A stretch of 64,000 nucleotides of DNA from Paenibacillus_E qinlingensis (GCF_028746185.1 NZ_JAQIVH010000055.1:124001-188000); one strand, 5' to 3'. Counted from the first letter of the stretch, positions 34,411 to 43,614 are shown. Numbers and translations are program-made. Notes: generated from the sequence alone by a model not told the origin.

Positions 34411-35739
34411 TCATCCCTTATAAAATTCTTGGATTAATCGTTCTTGCGCTTCTTCGTATGTTAGTTTTTCACTTGTTCGTTGTTTCGTGAAATTCCAAAT
34501 GGCTTCGATGTTTTCCATCGCTATATCAATATTTGGATTAGAACCTTTCTGATACGCCCCTATATTGATAAGATCTTCCGAATCTTTATAAATAGAGAGA
34601 AGACGCTTAAGTTGGTCGGCAGCTTCCATATGTTCTGATGGTACAATTTCTTTCATAACCCGGCTTACACTTGATAAGACATCGATCGCAGGATAATGCC
34701 CTTTATTCGCAATACTTCGATTCAAAACGATATGACCATCCAAAATCCCTCTGACCGCATCTGCGATTGGCTCGTTCATATCATCACCGTCGACAAGTAC
34801 CGTGTAAAATGCCGTAATGGAGCCCTTCGCACCTGTACCTGAGCGCTCTAGAAGCCTAGGCAACATAGCGAATACGGATGGTGTGTATCCTCGTGTAGCT
34901 GGAGGTTCACCAACGGCTAGTCCCACCTCACGTTGTGCCATCGCAAATCGTGTTACGGAATCCATCATCATCATGACATTTAAACCGCGATCTCTAAAAT
35001 ACTCAGCAATACTTGTCGCAATCATAGCGCCTTTAATACGAATTAATGCGGGTTGGTCAGATGTTGCCACAATGACAACCGATCTCGCCAAACCTTCAGG
35101 ACCTAAATCACGCTCAATGAAATCCAACACTTCCCTGCCACGCTCTCCAATGAGTGCAATAACATTGACATCGGCTGAAGTATTGCGGGCTATCATACCC
35201 ATTAAAGTACTTTTCCCAACACCAGACCCGGCAAAAATACCAACACGCTGCCCTTTACCAATTGTTAATAATCCATCAATACAACGAACACCAACAGAAA
35301 TTGGATTGAGTACACGCGGACGTGTTAGCGGATTACTTGGTAAATTATTAGTCGAATACTGCGCCATCCTTGACGGTAAATAGGAACCATCTAATGGTTG
35401 ACCTAGGCCGTCTAAAACTTTTCCTAATAACTCATGTCCAACCTGGACTGTTAATGGTTTACCTGTACCAACAACATCGCAACCTGGCCCAATCGCATCG
35501 AGATCACCAAGAGGCATTAGAATCACTTTGTTGCTTCGAAAACCAACCACTTCCGCTTTTAAAGGCTTATTCGATTTATGCGGATAGATATAACATAGAT
35601 CACCTATACTTACATCAGGACCTTCAGATTCAACTGTAAGTCCAATAACTTGCGTCACTTTGCCGTTTACCCTAATTGGATCAATCGTCTGTAAGACTTC
35701 TTTGTATTTATCCACCTTCGGGATCGATGTCTGTGCCAT
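34411..35739 (-). CDS. fliI: Flagellum-specific ATPase FliI
   Basis: ATPase that unfolds and feeds export substrates to the gate. 442 residues, F1-beta like. Walker A GIFAGSGVGKSTLMGMIARN (about residue 160), Walker B LNVMMMMDSVTRFA, and LPRLLERSGTGAKGSITAFY. The C-terminal helical domain is complete. GAGGAA precedes ATG 35739, which overlaps the fliH stop codon by one base. Confidence 0.97.
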   Translation of the reverse strand: MAQTSIPKVDKYKEVLQTIDPIRVNGKVTQVIGLTVESEGPDVSIGDLCYIYPHKSNKPLKAEVVGFRSNKVILMPLGDLDAIGPGCDVVGTGKPLTVQVGHELLGKVLDGLGQPLDGSYLPSRMAQYSTNNLPSNPLTRPRVLNPISVGVRCIDGLLTIGKGQRVGIFAGSGVGKSTLMGMIARNTSADVNVIALIGERGREVLDFIERDLGPEGLARSVVIVATSDQPALIRIKGAMIATSIAEYFRDRGLNVMMMMDSVTRFAMAQREVGLAVGEPPATRGYTPSVFAMLPRLLERSGTGAKGSITAFYTVLVDGDDMNEPIADAVRGILDGHIVLNRSIANKGHYPAIDVLSSVSRVMKEIVPSEHMEAADQLKRLLSIYKDSEDLINIGAYQKGSNPNIDIAMENIEAIWNFTKQRTSEKLTYEEAQERLIQEFYKG

Positions 35740-36563
35740 TATGATTCCTCACTTTGTAAGGCCAGTTGCTGGAGCACGGACTTAATCTCTTTCAGCTGAG
35801 TATCGATTCTTGCGTCTATGCTTCCGTATGATGAACGAATTACGCAACCTTGATCTTGCACAGAAGAATCCGGAATAATTTCGAGTTCGGCTTGTGAATC
35901 AATCGACGTAATCAATTCTTCTCTGGCATCCTGAATAAACGCGAACTGTGAAGGCGCTACACATAAAGTAATAATTCCCTTTTCACGACGGCGAGAGAGT
36001 ATTTTCTGAATGAACTCAATTACCCAACCAGGCTCGAGAGAAAGTTGACGAACAATAATTTTTTCTGCGATAGATGTGCTTAAATCAATTAGAAAAGGTT
36101 CCGATTCTTGGATAATTTGTTGTTTCAGCTTATAGGATGATTCAAGTATAGATCTAGCTTCAGCCAACATATCATCATATTCTTTTCGCAAAGCACTCTC
36201 CGCTTGAGCAACACCTTCACGATAACCTTCATCAAATCCTACTTGCTTTGATGCGTTCGCTATCTCCACATCTTCAGCTCGCTTACTTTCCCACCAACTC
36301 GCAATGTCGGATTCTGTTTCTTGGCGAATTAATGCACATTCTCGCTTTGCCTCTTCAATCTGTTCACTGGCAAATGCTTCTGCATCATCTAGAATTTGTT
36401 TCTTTAATGAGGTTGCATCATTAATCTCAAGTTGCATTTCCTCAGTAAAACCTTCATCGGCAGGTGGCGAGTCCGAATTAACTGTAGTAAAAGCTGCAAG
36501 CGATTCAACAATCTTTTTTTCTTCAAGCGGATAATACGCGAATGATTTAATGACATTAGACAA
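35739..36563 (-). CDS. fliH: Flagellar assembly protein FliH
   Basis: Regulator of FliI that tethers it to the switch and FlhA. 274 residues from TTG 36563, which has GGAGGAG 9 bases upstream inside the fliG 3' end; longer frames overlap fliG by up to 47 bases without a site. A central Ala/Glu-rich coiled coil with small-residue repeats (about 45-150) is followed by the conserved C-terminal domain LIDLSTSIAEKIIVRQLSLE and VIRSSYGSIDARIDTQLKEI. It overlaps fliG by 8 bases. Confidence 0.92.
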   Translation of the reverse strand: MSNVIKSFAYYPLEEKKIVESLAAFTTVNSDSPPADEGFTEEMQLEINDATSLKKQILDDAEAFASEQIEEAKRECALIRQETESDIASWWESKRAEDVEIANASKQVGFDEGYREGVAQAESALRKEYDDMLAEARSILESSYKLKQQIIQESEPFLIDLSTSIAEKIIVRQLSLEPGWVIEFIQKILSRRREKGIITLCVAPSQFAFIQDAREELITSIDSQAELEIIPDSSVQDQGCVIRSSYGSIDARIDTQLKEIKSVLQQLALQSEES

Positions 36564-37572
36564 TAATATCATCTCCTCCACCACGTGCGATGATGATTTC
36601 ACCCGATTCTTCTAAACGACGAATCGTAGCAACAATACGGGTTTGTGCTTCTTCGACATCACGCAATCGAACAGGTCCCATAAATTCCATTTCTTCTTTG
36701 AAAGTATCCGCCATACGCTTGGACATGTTTTTGAATAACACATCGCGCACCTCTTCACTTGCAACTTTAAGAGATAGCTGCAAATCCGCATTTTCAATGT
36801 CGCGGATAATTCGTTGAATGGAACGATTGTCGATATTGACGATATCCTCGAATACGAACATCCGTTTCTTGATTTCTTCAGCAAGTTCTGGATCTTGTAT
36901 TTCTAATGAGTCGAGAATCGTACGTTCCGTTCCTCGGTCTACACCATTCAAGATTTGAACGATAGAAGCAATACCACCAGCATTTGTGTAATCCTGCGTA
37001 ACAGTCGATGAAAGCTTCTGTTCTAATACGCGTTCAACTTGTGAAATAACTTCCGGTGACGTACTGTCCATGAGTGCAATCCGCTTAGCAACATCAGCCT
37101 GCTTCTCTTGTTGGAGTGACGACAAGATAATAGATGCTTGCTCAGGTTGCAGATAGGATAAAACGAGTGCAATCGTCTGCGAATTCTCATTTTGAATGAA
37201 ATTAAGAATTTGTGCTGGATCTGCTTTTCGTGCAAAATCAAAAGGCCTTACTTGAAGTGTAGCTGTCAAGCGATTGATGATATCAAACGCTTTTTGAGAA
37301 CCTAGTGCCTTTTCCAAAATATCCTTGGCATAGGCAATACCACCTTGAGAAATAAATTCTTGTGCCAAACAAATTTGGTGAAACTCGGCTAGAATTGAGT
37401 CCTTTTCCAACGTGTCTACTTTACGCACATTCGCTATCTCGAGCGTTAATTGTTCAATTTCTTCTTCACGTAAATGTTTGAAAATTTGTGCAGAAACCTC
37501 AGGGCCTAAACTGATCAAAAGAATAGCTGCCTTTTGTCGTCCGGTCAACCCTTGCAAAGCGGCTCTGGCCAT
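36556..37572 (-). CDS. fliG: Flagellar motor switch protein FliG
   Basis: Rotor protein that contacts the stator and generates torque. 338 residues. N-terminal FliF-binding domain (LTGRQKAAILLISLGPEVS), middle domain, and C-terminal torque domain (KKRMFVFEDIVNIDNRSIQR, with charged residues in LKVASEEVRDVLFKNMSKRM). In the middle domain the normally invariant EHPQ reads ENSQ (QNENSQTIALVLSYLQPEQ). GAGGTG precedes ATG 37572. Confidence 0.97.
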   Translation of the reverse strand: MARAALQGLTGRQKAAILLISLGPEVSAQIFKHLREEEIEQLTLEIANVRKVDTLEKDSILAEFHQICLAQEFISQGGIAYAKDILEKALGSQKAFDIINRLTATLQVRPFDFARKADPAQILNFIQNENSQTIALVLSYLQPEQASIILSSLQQEKQADVAKRIALMDSTSPEVISQVERVLEQKLSSTVTQDYTNAGGIASIVQILNGVDRGTERTILDSLEIQDPELAEEIKKRMFVFEDIVNIDNRSIQRIIRDIENADLQLSLKVASEEVRDVLFKNMSKRMADTFKEEMEFMGPVRLRDVEEAQTRIVATIRRLEESGEIIIARGGGDDIIV

Positions 37573-37584
37573 ACAAGTGCACCT

Positions 37585-39156
37585 CTATTCGTCTACTAAC
37601 CAAGTGCGCAGCAAGTTAACAAATTCTTCCGGCCGCTTTCTCGCAAGCGTCTCAAGCTGTTTGCGCACTTGATTGTCATTCGTTACATTCTCGATATCGA
37701 TTGTTGGAAGCTCAGCCTTCTGAGAGGCAAGATTCATTTCCTGGTCTAGAAGTTGTTGCGCTGCTTTCTTACGTTTTCTAATTGCTAATCCGATGATAGC
37801 ACCTATAGCTAATGCTGCTAGAGCTAATGCTCCATAGGTCAAGTACGTTGATGTCTTAGTCGCACTTGCATCCGAAGTTCTAGCAAAAGAATGTGCAAAT
37901 ACAGTAACTTTTTTTTGTAATTCATCGTCTGTATAAGTAGTCTTATTATCAGCAAGGGCAGTTCTAACGATATTCACAAGTGCATTCTGAATGGCTGTTT
38001 TTGTTTCTGCTGTTAACGAATTCGGATCATCTCTTACTGGAGGCTCGATACCGACATTAATACTTACATCTTTCACTACATAAGGTGTTGAAATAATGTC
38101 ATTTGTGATACGGTCCACTTCATAATTGACGGTTTTACTGTTTTTCTCTGAATTGGAATTCCCTGAGTTGGATGCTCCTGGATAGCCAGGAACGTCCGTT
38201 TCGCCTGTACCAGGTACACCGCCATTATCCGCACCTTTGTTTTGATAGGACTCATTCGCTTCCTGCAGAGAGATTTCTATTCCCTTTTGATCAACTTGAT
38301 TAGGTGCGCGGACAAGTTGTTCCTTCGTTTTCTTTTGATCAAAATTCATAGTTGTAAATACGCTAACGCTGACTTTATCTCGACCAAACATCATGCCAAG
38401 CATAGAGTTGATATTCTTCTGCAAATCATTTCTGAACTGCGTATTAATATCCGTATTTCCCACCTGAGTATTATTAGATTCTCCACTAAACTTATAGGAG
38501 AGTAAATTTTGATCAGATATGGAAATGTTCTCAATCGGAAGATTTTTAATGCTGTGTGAGACCAAATTGTAAATCGTATCTACTTTAGGTTGATCCAATG
38601 AATATCCCTGTTTGATTTGCAGGACAACAGATGCAGTCGCTTTCTCAGCTTGTTGTTGTAAGAAAGGACCTTCCTCTGGAAGCGAAATATTCACCTTAGA
38701 ACTTGATATGGCTTGGTTCGCATTAATAAGTTGTTGAAGCTCTCCTTGAATAGCACTTAAGTATTTCACTTTAAATTCATTATCCGTGATACCGAATGAA
38801 CTGCTACCGCTAAAAACTTCAAAACCCAAGGAGCCGTTCTTATTCAATCCTTGCGACTCGACAGCAAGCTTTACGTTAGCGACTTCACTAGTCGGTACTT
38901 CGATACTTTTGCCATCCGCACTCAAATGATAGGGGATTTTAGCTGTATCCAGATATGATTTAATATTTGCAGCATCACTCGGTTGCAATTCTGTATAGGC
39001 CAATGAATAGTCAGTCTTGGATAAATTAATACTGATAATTGCAGCTGTTAGTATCAATAGGAAAACAGTAGCTATAAAAATAATTTTCGTTGTTTGATTA
39101 TAACGATTCCAGTATTGCTTCACCTTTTCCCAGTACTGGAGCAGGTTCTCGTTCAC
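37585..39156 (-). CDS. fliF: Flagellar MS-ring protein FliF
   Basis: Forms the membrane ring on which the flagellum is built. 523 residues. Membrane helices at about residues 25-44 (IIFIATVFLLILTAAIISI) and 443-464 (LALAALAIGAIIGLAIRK). Between them lie the YscJ/FliF ring-building motifs, including LQPSDAANIKSYLDTAKIPY and ALVNIVRTAL. The C-terminal tail (RKQLETLARKRPEEFVNLLR) binds FliG. The start is GTG 39156 with GAGGTGA upstream. Confidence 0.97.
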   Translation of the reverse strand: MNENLLQYWEKVKQYWNRYNQTTKIIFIATVFLLILTAAIISINLSKTDYSLAYTELQPSDAANIKSYLDTAKIPYHLSADGKSIEVPTSEVANVKLAVESQGLNKNGSLGFEVFSGSSSFGITDNEFKVKYLSAIQGELQQLINANQAISSSKVNISLPEEGPFLQQQAEKATASVVLQIKQGYSLDQPKVDTIYNLVSHSIKNLPIENISISDQNLLSYKFSGESNNTQVGNTDINTQFRNDLQKNINSMLGMMFGRDKVSVSVFTTMNFDQKKTKEQLVRAPNQVDQKGIEISLQEANESYQNKGADNGGVPGTGETDVPGYPGASNSGNSNSEKNSKTVNYEVDRITNDIISTPYVVKDVSINVGIEPPVRDDPNSLTAETKTAIQNALVNIVRTALADNKTTYTDDELQKKVTVFAHSFARTSDASATKTSTYLTYGALALAALAIGAIIGLAIRKRKKAAQQLLDQEMNLASQKAELPTIDIENVTNDNQVRKQLETLARKRPEEFVNLLRTWLVDE

Positions 39157-39197
39157 TCAGTCACCTCATTGACCCAAATTTAGCAGCATCTCTATAC

Positions 39198-39506
39198 TTA
39201 AAGCTGCATTCTCATGATTTCTTGGTACGCCTCTAAAACCTTATTTCTGACTTGTACTGTAAGTTCAAGTCCCAATGAAGCTTTCTCAGAGGCAATTGTC
39301 AATTGATGCACATCGGAAAGTTCACCTTTAATGAAGCTTTCGTTCAACTGATCAACCTGCTTTTGCTGCACATTCAAATTAGTCATAGCATCATTCAGAA
39401 ATGAACCAAATTTCTTACCAAGCTCATCTGCTCCCTCACCCGTATTATCCTTGGGAGTAATAGAACTCATTATATTAATTGGACTGTAATTAATTTTGTC
39501 AATCAT
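39198..39506 (-). CDS. fliE: Flagellar MS-ring/rod junction protein FliE
   Basis: Links the MS ring to the rod; an early export substrate. 102 residues, normal length. The family part FGSFLNDAMTNLNVQQKQVD and the end LTVQVRNKVLEAYQEIMRMQ are conserved. GGAGGTT precedes ATG 39506, 11 bases after the flgC stop codon. It lies between flgC and fliF. Confidence 0.95.
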   Translation of the reverse strand: MIDKINYSPINIMSSITPKDNTGEGADELGKKFGSFLNDAMTNLNVQQKQVDQLNESFIKGELSDVHQLTIASEKASLGLELTVQVRNKVLEAYQEIMRMQL

Positions 39507-39517
39507 TATGTAACCTC

Positions 39518-39967
39518 CTATCTACCAATTTCCAATGCTTTAGTAATCATCGATTTACTTGCATTTAATGCTGTTACATTGGCTTCATAAGATCGCGTTG
39601 CAGAGATCATATCAACCATTTCTTTGGCAATATCTACGTTTGGCATATATACAAACCCATTCGTATCTGCATCGGGATGTGAAGGATTATAAACTTGCTT
39701 TAATGGAGAGTTATCTTCAAATATTTTATTTACTCTTACACCCTCACCCGTTCCATCCGCCATTGCAGAGTTAAGCGATTGTGCAAAGCTGGGTTGGGAC
39801 TTCGTTTCAAATGAGACTAACTTTCTCGTATATGGCACCCATTTACCATCTACAAATTTCGCTCTCGTAGTATCGGCATTGGCTATATTGGAGGATACAA
39901 CATCCATACGCAATCGTTGTGCAGTTAATGCTGATGAACTTATGTCAAATCCGTTAGTAAGTCTCAT
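39518..39967 (-). CDS. flgC: Flagellar rod protein FlgC
   Basis: Proximal rod subunit. 149 residues, normal length. N-terminal rod motif FDISSSALTAQRLRMDVVSS then NIANADTT, and C-terminal FVYMPNVDIAKEMVDMISAT and SYEANVTALNASKSM. It begins 6 bases after the flgB stop codon, with no separate promoter visible. Confidence 0.96.
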   Translation of the reverse strand: MRLTNGFDISSSALTAQRLRMDVVSSNIANADTTRAKFVDGKWVPYTRKLVSFETKSQPSFAQSLNSAMADGTGEGVRVNKIFEDNSPLKQVYNPSHPDADTNGFVYMPNVDIAKEMVDMISATRSYEANVTALNASKSMITKALEIGR

Positions 39968-39973
39968 TTCTTA

Positions 39974-40381
39974 TTACTTACCCCCTAAGACTGTGTGCAT
40001 TTTTTTGAAGTCGCTGTTCAATTGTTGAATCATTGCATTGTATTTAAGCTGGTTTTTAGCCATTAATGACATTTCATAGTCCATATCGACATTATTCATG
40101 TTTGTGTTGATTGCTGTCGAATCGTCTGTTTTCACTTCGGAATTCGGTAACTTTGATGTATTACCTATAACGAAATGCCTGGGGTCAGTGCGATATCCTG
40201 ATATAGCAGGAGTTCCCGCACTCATCTGATTTTGCAATAGCTCTTCAAACACAACATCAGCACGTTTAAAGTTAGGGGTATCCACATTGGCAATGTTATT
40301 CGCTACCACCTTTTGTCTTAGCGTCGATGCATCCAGCGAACGCTCCATTAATTTCCAACTTGGCTTGTCCAATAAAGACAT
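39974..40381 (-). CDS. flgB: Flagellar rod protein FlgB
   Basis: Proximal rod subunit and first gene of the fla/che operon. 135 residues. ASTLRQKVVANNIANVDTPN is the rod signature and VDMDYEMSLMAKNQLKYNAM closes the C-terminal coil. GAGGGGA precedes ATG 40381. The 5' leader upstream is about 95 bases if the promoter at 40476-40505 is used. Confidence 0.96.
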   Translation of the reverse strand: MSLLDKPSWKLMERSLDASTLRQKVVANNIANVDTPNFKRADVVFEELLQNQMSAGTPAISGYRTDPRHFVIGNTSKLPNSEVKTDDSTAINTNMNNVDMDYEMSLMAKNQLKYNAMIQQLNSDFKKMHTVLGGK

Positions 40382-40475
40382 GAACGATTCCCCTCACTTA
40401 TAATAGTTAGTAAGTACTTCAACAGACTAAGATTTGATTCCTTCTTATTTCGACATTATTCTCGAATTCCGATAC

Positions 40476-40505
40476 AAAATAGTTCTATATGTAGAATTTT
40501 GTAAA
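40476..40505 (-). promoter_or_regulatory. Candidate fla/che operon promoter with weak CodY-like box
   Basis: TTTACA (40505-40500), 18 bases, TATTTT (40481-40476). A CodY-like sequence, AATTTTGTAAACCTT on the plus strand at 40495-40509, overlaps the -35 and matches the AATTTTCWGAAAATT box at 11 of 15 places. An alternative weak promoter is TTGTAA at 40553-40548 with GATGAT 17 bases on. None is strong, so this is a candidate only. Confidence 0.35.
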
Positions 40506-40557
40506 CCTTTGACTTATACTCTTTATCATCTAAGATATTACGATAAGTTACAATAAG

Positions 40558-40591
40558 AAAAAAGCCCTATCTTTTTACCAGATAGGGCTTT
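40558..40591 (-). terminator. Intrinsic terminator after codY
   Basis: AAAGCCCTATCT/AGATAGGGCTTT arms (12 bp) around a 7-base loop, ending in TTTTTT on the minus strand. It starts 12 bases after the codY stop codon and insulates hslVU-codY from the fla/che operon. Confidence 0.9.
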
Positions 40592-40602
40592 CCCATTTAA
40601 CA

Positions 40603-41388
40603 TTATAATTTTGACTTCATTTGTTCGATACTCTGCATCAGTTGTTCATTTAAAATACGGATATAAGTGCCTTTCATACCTAGTGATCGCGTTTCAATCA
40701 CGCCAGCACTTTCCAGTTTACGCAGTGCATTTACAATAACAGAACGAGTTATACCCACACGATCTGCAATTTTACTCGCCACCAGCAATCCTTCCTTGCC
40801 GTCCAGCTCTTCAAAAATATGTTCAACAGCTTCCATTTCACTGAAAGACAATGAGCCAATGGCAACTTGAACCACTGCTTTACTGCGAGCTTCCTCTTCA
40901 ATTTCTTCCGCGCGTTCTCTCAATATCTCCATAGCAATTACCGTTGAACCATATTCTGCAAGAACCAGATCATCATCAATAAAGTGACCTTCGCTTCGAC
41001 TTAGAATCAAAGTGCCCAAACGATCGCCCCCACCAATAATCGGCACTAAAGTTGTATGCGTCGCTGGAAACATATCTTTCATCTGGTCTGTATAATAAAA
41101 ATACGGGCTGTCTGGCTCTGATGTAGATGAAGTTTCTTCAATTTTCAGCAATAAATTATTAGATTCAATCGGAAATCTGCGTTCGATTAGAATCGTTTGA
41201 TTCATTTCTGGAGATACAGGATCATTCGTAACCGCGTAGCCTAAAATTTTCCCTTTACGGCTAACCACATATATATTTGCGATAACGACATCTCTTAGTA
41301 CTTCTGCCATATCCATAAAGCTAACCGCATTGCCCGCTTCTTTTTGGAGCAAACGATTCAGCCTTCTTGTTTTATTTAATAAACTCAT
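40603..41388 (-). CDS. codY: GTP-sensing global repressor CodY
   Basis: Represses amino-acid, motility and competence genes when GTP and branched-chain amino acids are high. 261 residues from ATG 41388 (GTAGGAGG upstream; longer frames lack a site). N-terminal GAF domain begins MSLLNKTRRLNRLLQKEAG; ERRFPIESNNLLLKIEETSS follows. The C-terminal winged helix-turn-helix covers ASKIADRVGITRSVIVNALR. It ends the hslV-hslU-codY unit and stands just upstream of fla/che, as in B. subtilis, where CodY represses that operon. Confidence 0.97.
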   Translation of the reverse strand: MSLLNKTRRLNRLLQKEAGNAVSFMDMAEVLRDVVIANIYVVSRKGKILGYAVTNDPVSPEMNQTILIERRFPIESNNLLLKIEETSSTSEPDSPYFYYTDQMKDMFPATHTTLVPIIGGGDRLGTLILSRSEGHFIDDDLVLAEYGSTVIAMEILRERAEEIEEEARSKAVVQVAIGSLSFSEMEAVEHIFEELDGKEGLLVASKIADRVGITRSVIVNALRKLESAGVIETRSLGMKGTYIRILNEQLMQSIEQMKSKL

Positions 41389-41424
41389 GTAACTGCCTCC
41401 TACTAACTGCAACCTGCTTATTTC

Positions 41425-42822
41425 TTATAAGATATACTGACTTAAATCTCTATTTTGAACAATACTGCTTAGTTTCTCGCGTACATAAGCTGGATTGATC
41501 ACTAGTGACTCTAATGTGATTTCGGGTGCTTCGAAAGATAAATCTTCCAGCAATTTTTCTAAAATTGTATGTAAACGACGAGCTCCAATATTTTCTGTTT
41601 GTTGATTTACTTCAACCGCAATACGAGCAATTTCATAAATAGCTTCCTCTGCAAACTCAACCGTTATACCTTCAGTTTGCAACAAAGCTGTATATTGTTT
41701 AGTCAAGGCATTTTTAGGCTCCGTTAAAATTGAAACAAAGTCTTCTAATGTTAAATCGCTTAGCTCGACTCGAATTGGGAATCTGCCCTGTAGTTCCGGA
41801 ATGAGATCAGATGGCTTGGCAATATGAAAAGCTCCTGCCCCAATAAATAACACATAATCCGTTTTTACAGAACCGTACTTCGTCACAACCGTGGAACCCT
41901 CTACGATAGGTAAGATGTCCCTTTGAACGCCCTCACGCGAAATATCCGGTCCACTACCGCCGCGGCTGCTGCTTGCTATTTTATCAATTTCATCTATAAA
42001 AATAATACCACTTTGCTCAGCACGGTTAATCGATTCCTGAATGACATCATCCATATCAATTAACTTCTGCGCTTCCTCTTGTGTTAGAACTTTCCTAGCT
42101 TCTTTCACAAGCAATTTTCGTTTTTTCATCTTTTTGGGCAGCAGACTTCCGAACATTTCTTGCATATTCATTCCTGCTTGTTCATTACCTTGACCGCCAA
42201 GCATATCAAGCATCGATGGTGTTGCGTCTTCCACTTCAATTTCCACATGATCATTTTCTAATTTACCATTGGATAATTGCTCGGCGACTTGAGCTCTTTT
42301 AGAAGCCAGATTTGAATCAGGCGGCGTCTCTTCTTGCTCATCTTTATTTTGCCCGCCAAACAACATCTCAAGCGGGTTACGCTGTGTTTTGGCACGTGTA
42401 GGACTCGGAGCAAGTAAAGTAACTAATCGCTCATTAGCAAGCTTCTCTGCACGATCCTTGACCTTTTCCATTCGTTCCGCTTTAACCATACGTACTGATG
42501 TCTCAACCAAGTCACGTACCATCGATTCTACATCACGGCCCACATAGCCCACTTCTGTGAATTTCGTCGCTTCAACTTTAATAAAAGGTGCGCCAACCAG
42601 CTTCGCAAGTCTCCGCGCAATTTCTGTTTTCCCAACTCCAGTAGGTCCAATCATGAGGATGTTTTTCGGTACAATTTCATCTCTCATGCTTTCGTCAACC
42701 AGATTTCTCCGATAACGGTTCCGCAGTGCGATCGCAACAGATTTCTTTGCTTTTTTCTGCCCCACAATGTATCGATCCAGTTCTTGGACAATTTGCTTAG
42801 GGGTAAGAGAGCTATTTGCCAT
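41425..42822 (-). CDS. hslU: HslU (ClpY) unfoldase subunit
   Basis: AAA+ ATPase ring that unfolds proteins for the HslV peptidase. 465 residues from ATG 42822 (AAGGAGGG upstream). It begins MANSSLTPKQIVQELDRYIV. Walker A MIGPTGVGKTEIARRLA (about 60), the pore motif GYVGRDVESMVRDL, an inserted I domain (about 110-240), Walker B GIIFIDEIDKIA, and the C-terminal YIL tail that docks into HslV. It lies between hslV and codY. Confidence 0.97.
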   Translation of the reverse strand: MANSSLTPKQIVQELDRYIVGQKKAKKSVAIALRNRYRRNLVDESMRDEIVPKNILMIGPTGVGKTEIARRLAKLVGAPFIKVEATKFTEVGYVGRDVESMVRDLVETSVRMVKAERMEKVKDRAEKLANERLVTLLAPSPTRAKTQRNPLEMLFGGQNKDEQEETPPDSNLASKRAQVAEQLSNGKLENDHVEIEVEDATPSMLDMLGGQGNEQAGMNMQEMFGSLLPKKMKKRKLLVKEARKVLTQEEAQKLIDMDDVIQESINRAEQSGIIFIDEIDKIASSSRGGSGPDISREGVQRDILPIVEGSTVVTKYGSVKTDYVLFIGAGAFHIAKPSDLIPELQGRFPIRVELSDLTLEDFVSILTEPKNALTKQYTALLQTEGITVEFAEEAIYEIARIAVEVNQQTENIGARRLHTILEKLLEDLSFEAPEITLESLVINPAYVREKLSSIVQNRDLSQYIL

Positions 42823-42909
42823 ATGTGATACCCTCCTTAAATGTAGGCTAAAGTTCATTGATCAATTGAGAGCGTGTGCTAATCTTCCTATGTAAACATA
42901 CGTTCTAGT

Positions 42910-43464
42910 CTATTCAATCTCTTCAACAATAATATTATGGTTGGTAAACACACAAATTTCAGCTGCTGTCGTCAACGCTGCATGAGCAATTTCCTTCGCA
43001 CTCAGTTGCGGTGCATGTCGATAGAGCGCTCTACCTGCTGATAGTGCAAAACTACCGCCAGAGCCAATGGCCAGGATGCCATCATCTGGTTCAATAACTT
43101 CTCCATTACCGGACAGCAGCAAAAGTCCCGAAGCATCCATGACGATCATCATGGCTTCCAGTCTCCGCAACACACGATCTTGACGCCAATCTTTCGTTAG
43201 CTCAACTGCAGCACGCTGAAGATTACCATGGTGTTCTTCCAGCTTGCCTTCAAACTTCTCAAAGAGTGTTATCGCATCCGCAACCGAACCGGCGAAACCA
43301 GCAATGACTTTCCCTCTATGTAAACGCCGTACTTTTTTGGCCGTGCTCTTCATGATCATGCTATTGCCGAATGTCACTTGACCATCACCGGCTATAGCTC
43401 CCTTACCTTGATGACGAATTGCAAAAATCGTTGTCGCATGAAACGTTGCTTGATTGGGTTCCAT
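42910..43464 (-). CDS. hslV: HslV (ClpQ) peptidase subunit
   Basis: Proteasome-like peptidase of the HslUV complex. 184 residues. The N-terminal Thr nucleophile is in FHATTIFAIRHQGKGAIAGD; the frame adds 10 residues (MEPNQATFHA) before ATT, which must be removed if the first Thr of TTI is the nucleophile. GAGGGGTG places the start at ATG 43464. GSGGSFALSAGRALY is another family motif. It is the first gene of hslV-hslU-codY. Confidence 0.95.
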   Translation of the reverse strand: MEPNQATFHATTIFAIRHQGKGAIAGDGQVTFGNSMIMKSTAKKVRRLHRGKVIAGFAGSVADAITLFEKFEGKLEEHHGNLQRAAVELTKDWRQDRVLRRLEAMMIVMDASGLLLLSGNGEVIEPDDGILAIGSGGSFALSAGRALYRHAPQLSAKEIAHAALTTAAEICVFTNHNIIVEEIE

Positions 43465-43539
43465 TTCGATTCACCCCTCTATAAGAATCAGTTCCGTTAA
43501 GAGATCTCTCCATGCCTATGGGTCGCAAAAATGAGAGAA

Positions 43540-43583
43540 ACCTCTAGCGAGGTCTAAAGGTTGAGTAGACCGCATCTAGAGGT
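43540..43583 (-). terminator. Two-tier hairpin between trmFO and hslV
   Basis: Outer arms ACCTCTAG/CTAGAGGT (8 bp) enclose inner arms GGTCTA/TAGACC (6 bp). On the minus strand it is followed by TTTCTCTCATTTTTG. It probably terminates trmFO transcription, though the tail is not a pure U-run. It lacks the T-box core. Confidence 0.55.
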
Positions 43584-43584
43584 A

Positions 43585-43614
43585 AATGTATGATTAAACG
43601 AATGAAAAATGCAA
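43585..43614 (-). promoter_or_regulatory. Candidate hslV promoter
   Basis: TTGCAT (43614-43609), 18-base spacer, TACATT (43590-43585). The expected start of transcription falls inside the outer arm of the two-tier hairpin, so if both are used, new hslV transcripts would lack the full hairpin. Confidence 0.45.

Noticed and set aside
34817..35383. 188-codon plus-strand frame opposite fliI
   Set aside because: Shadow of the conserved fliI codons; no recognisable motif.
43500..43600. T-box or riboswitch before hslV
   Set aside because: The hairpin has no T-box core (AGGGUGGNACCGCG) or specifier arrangement; a terminator explains it.
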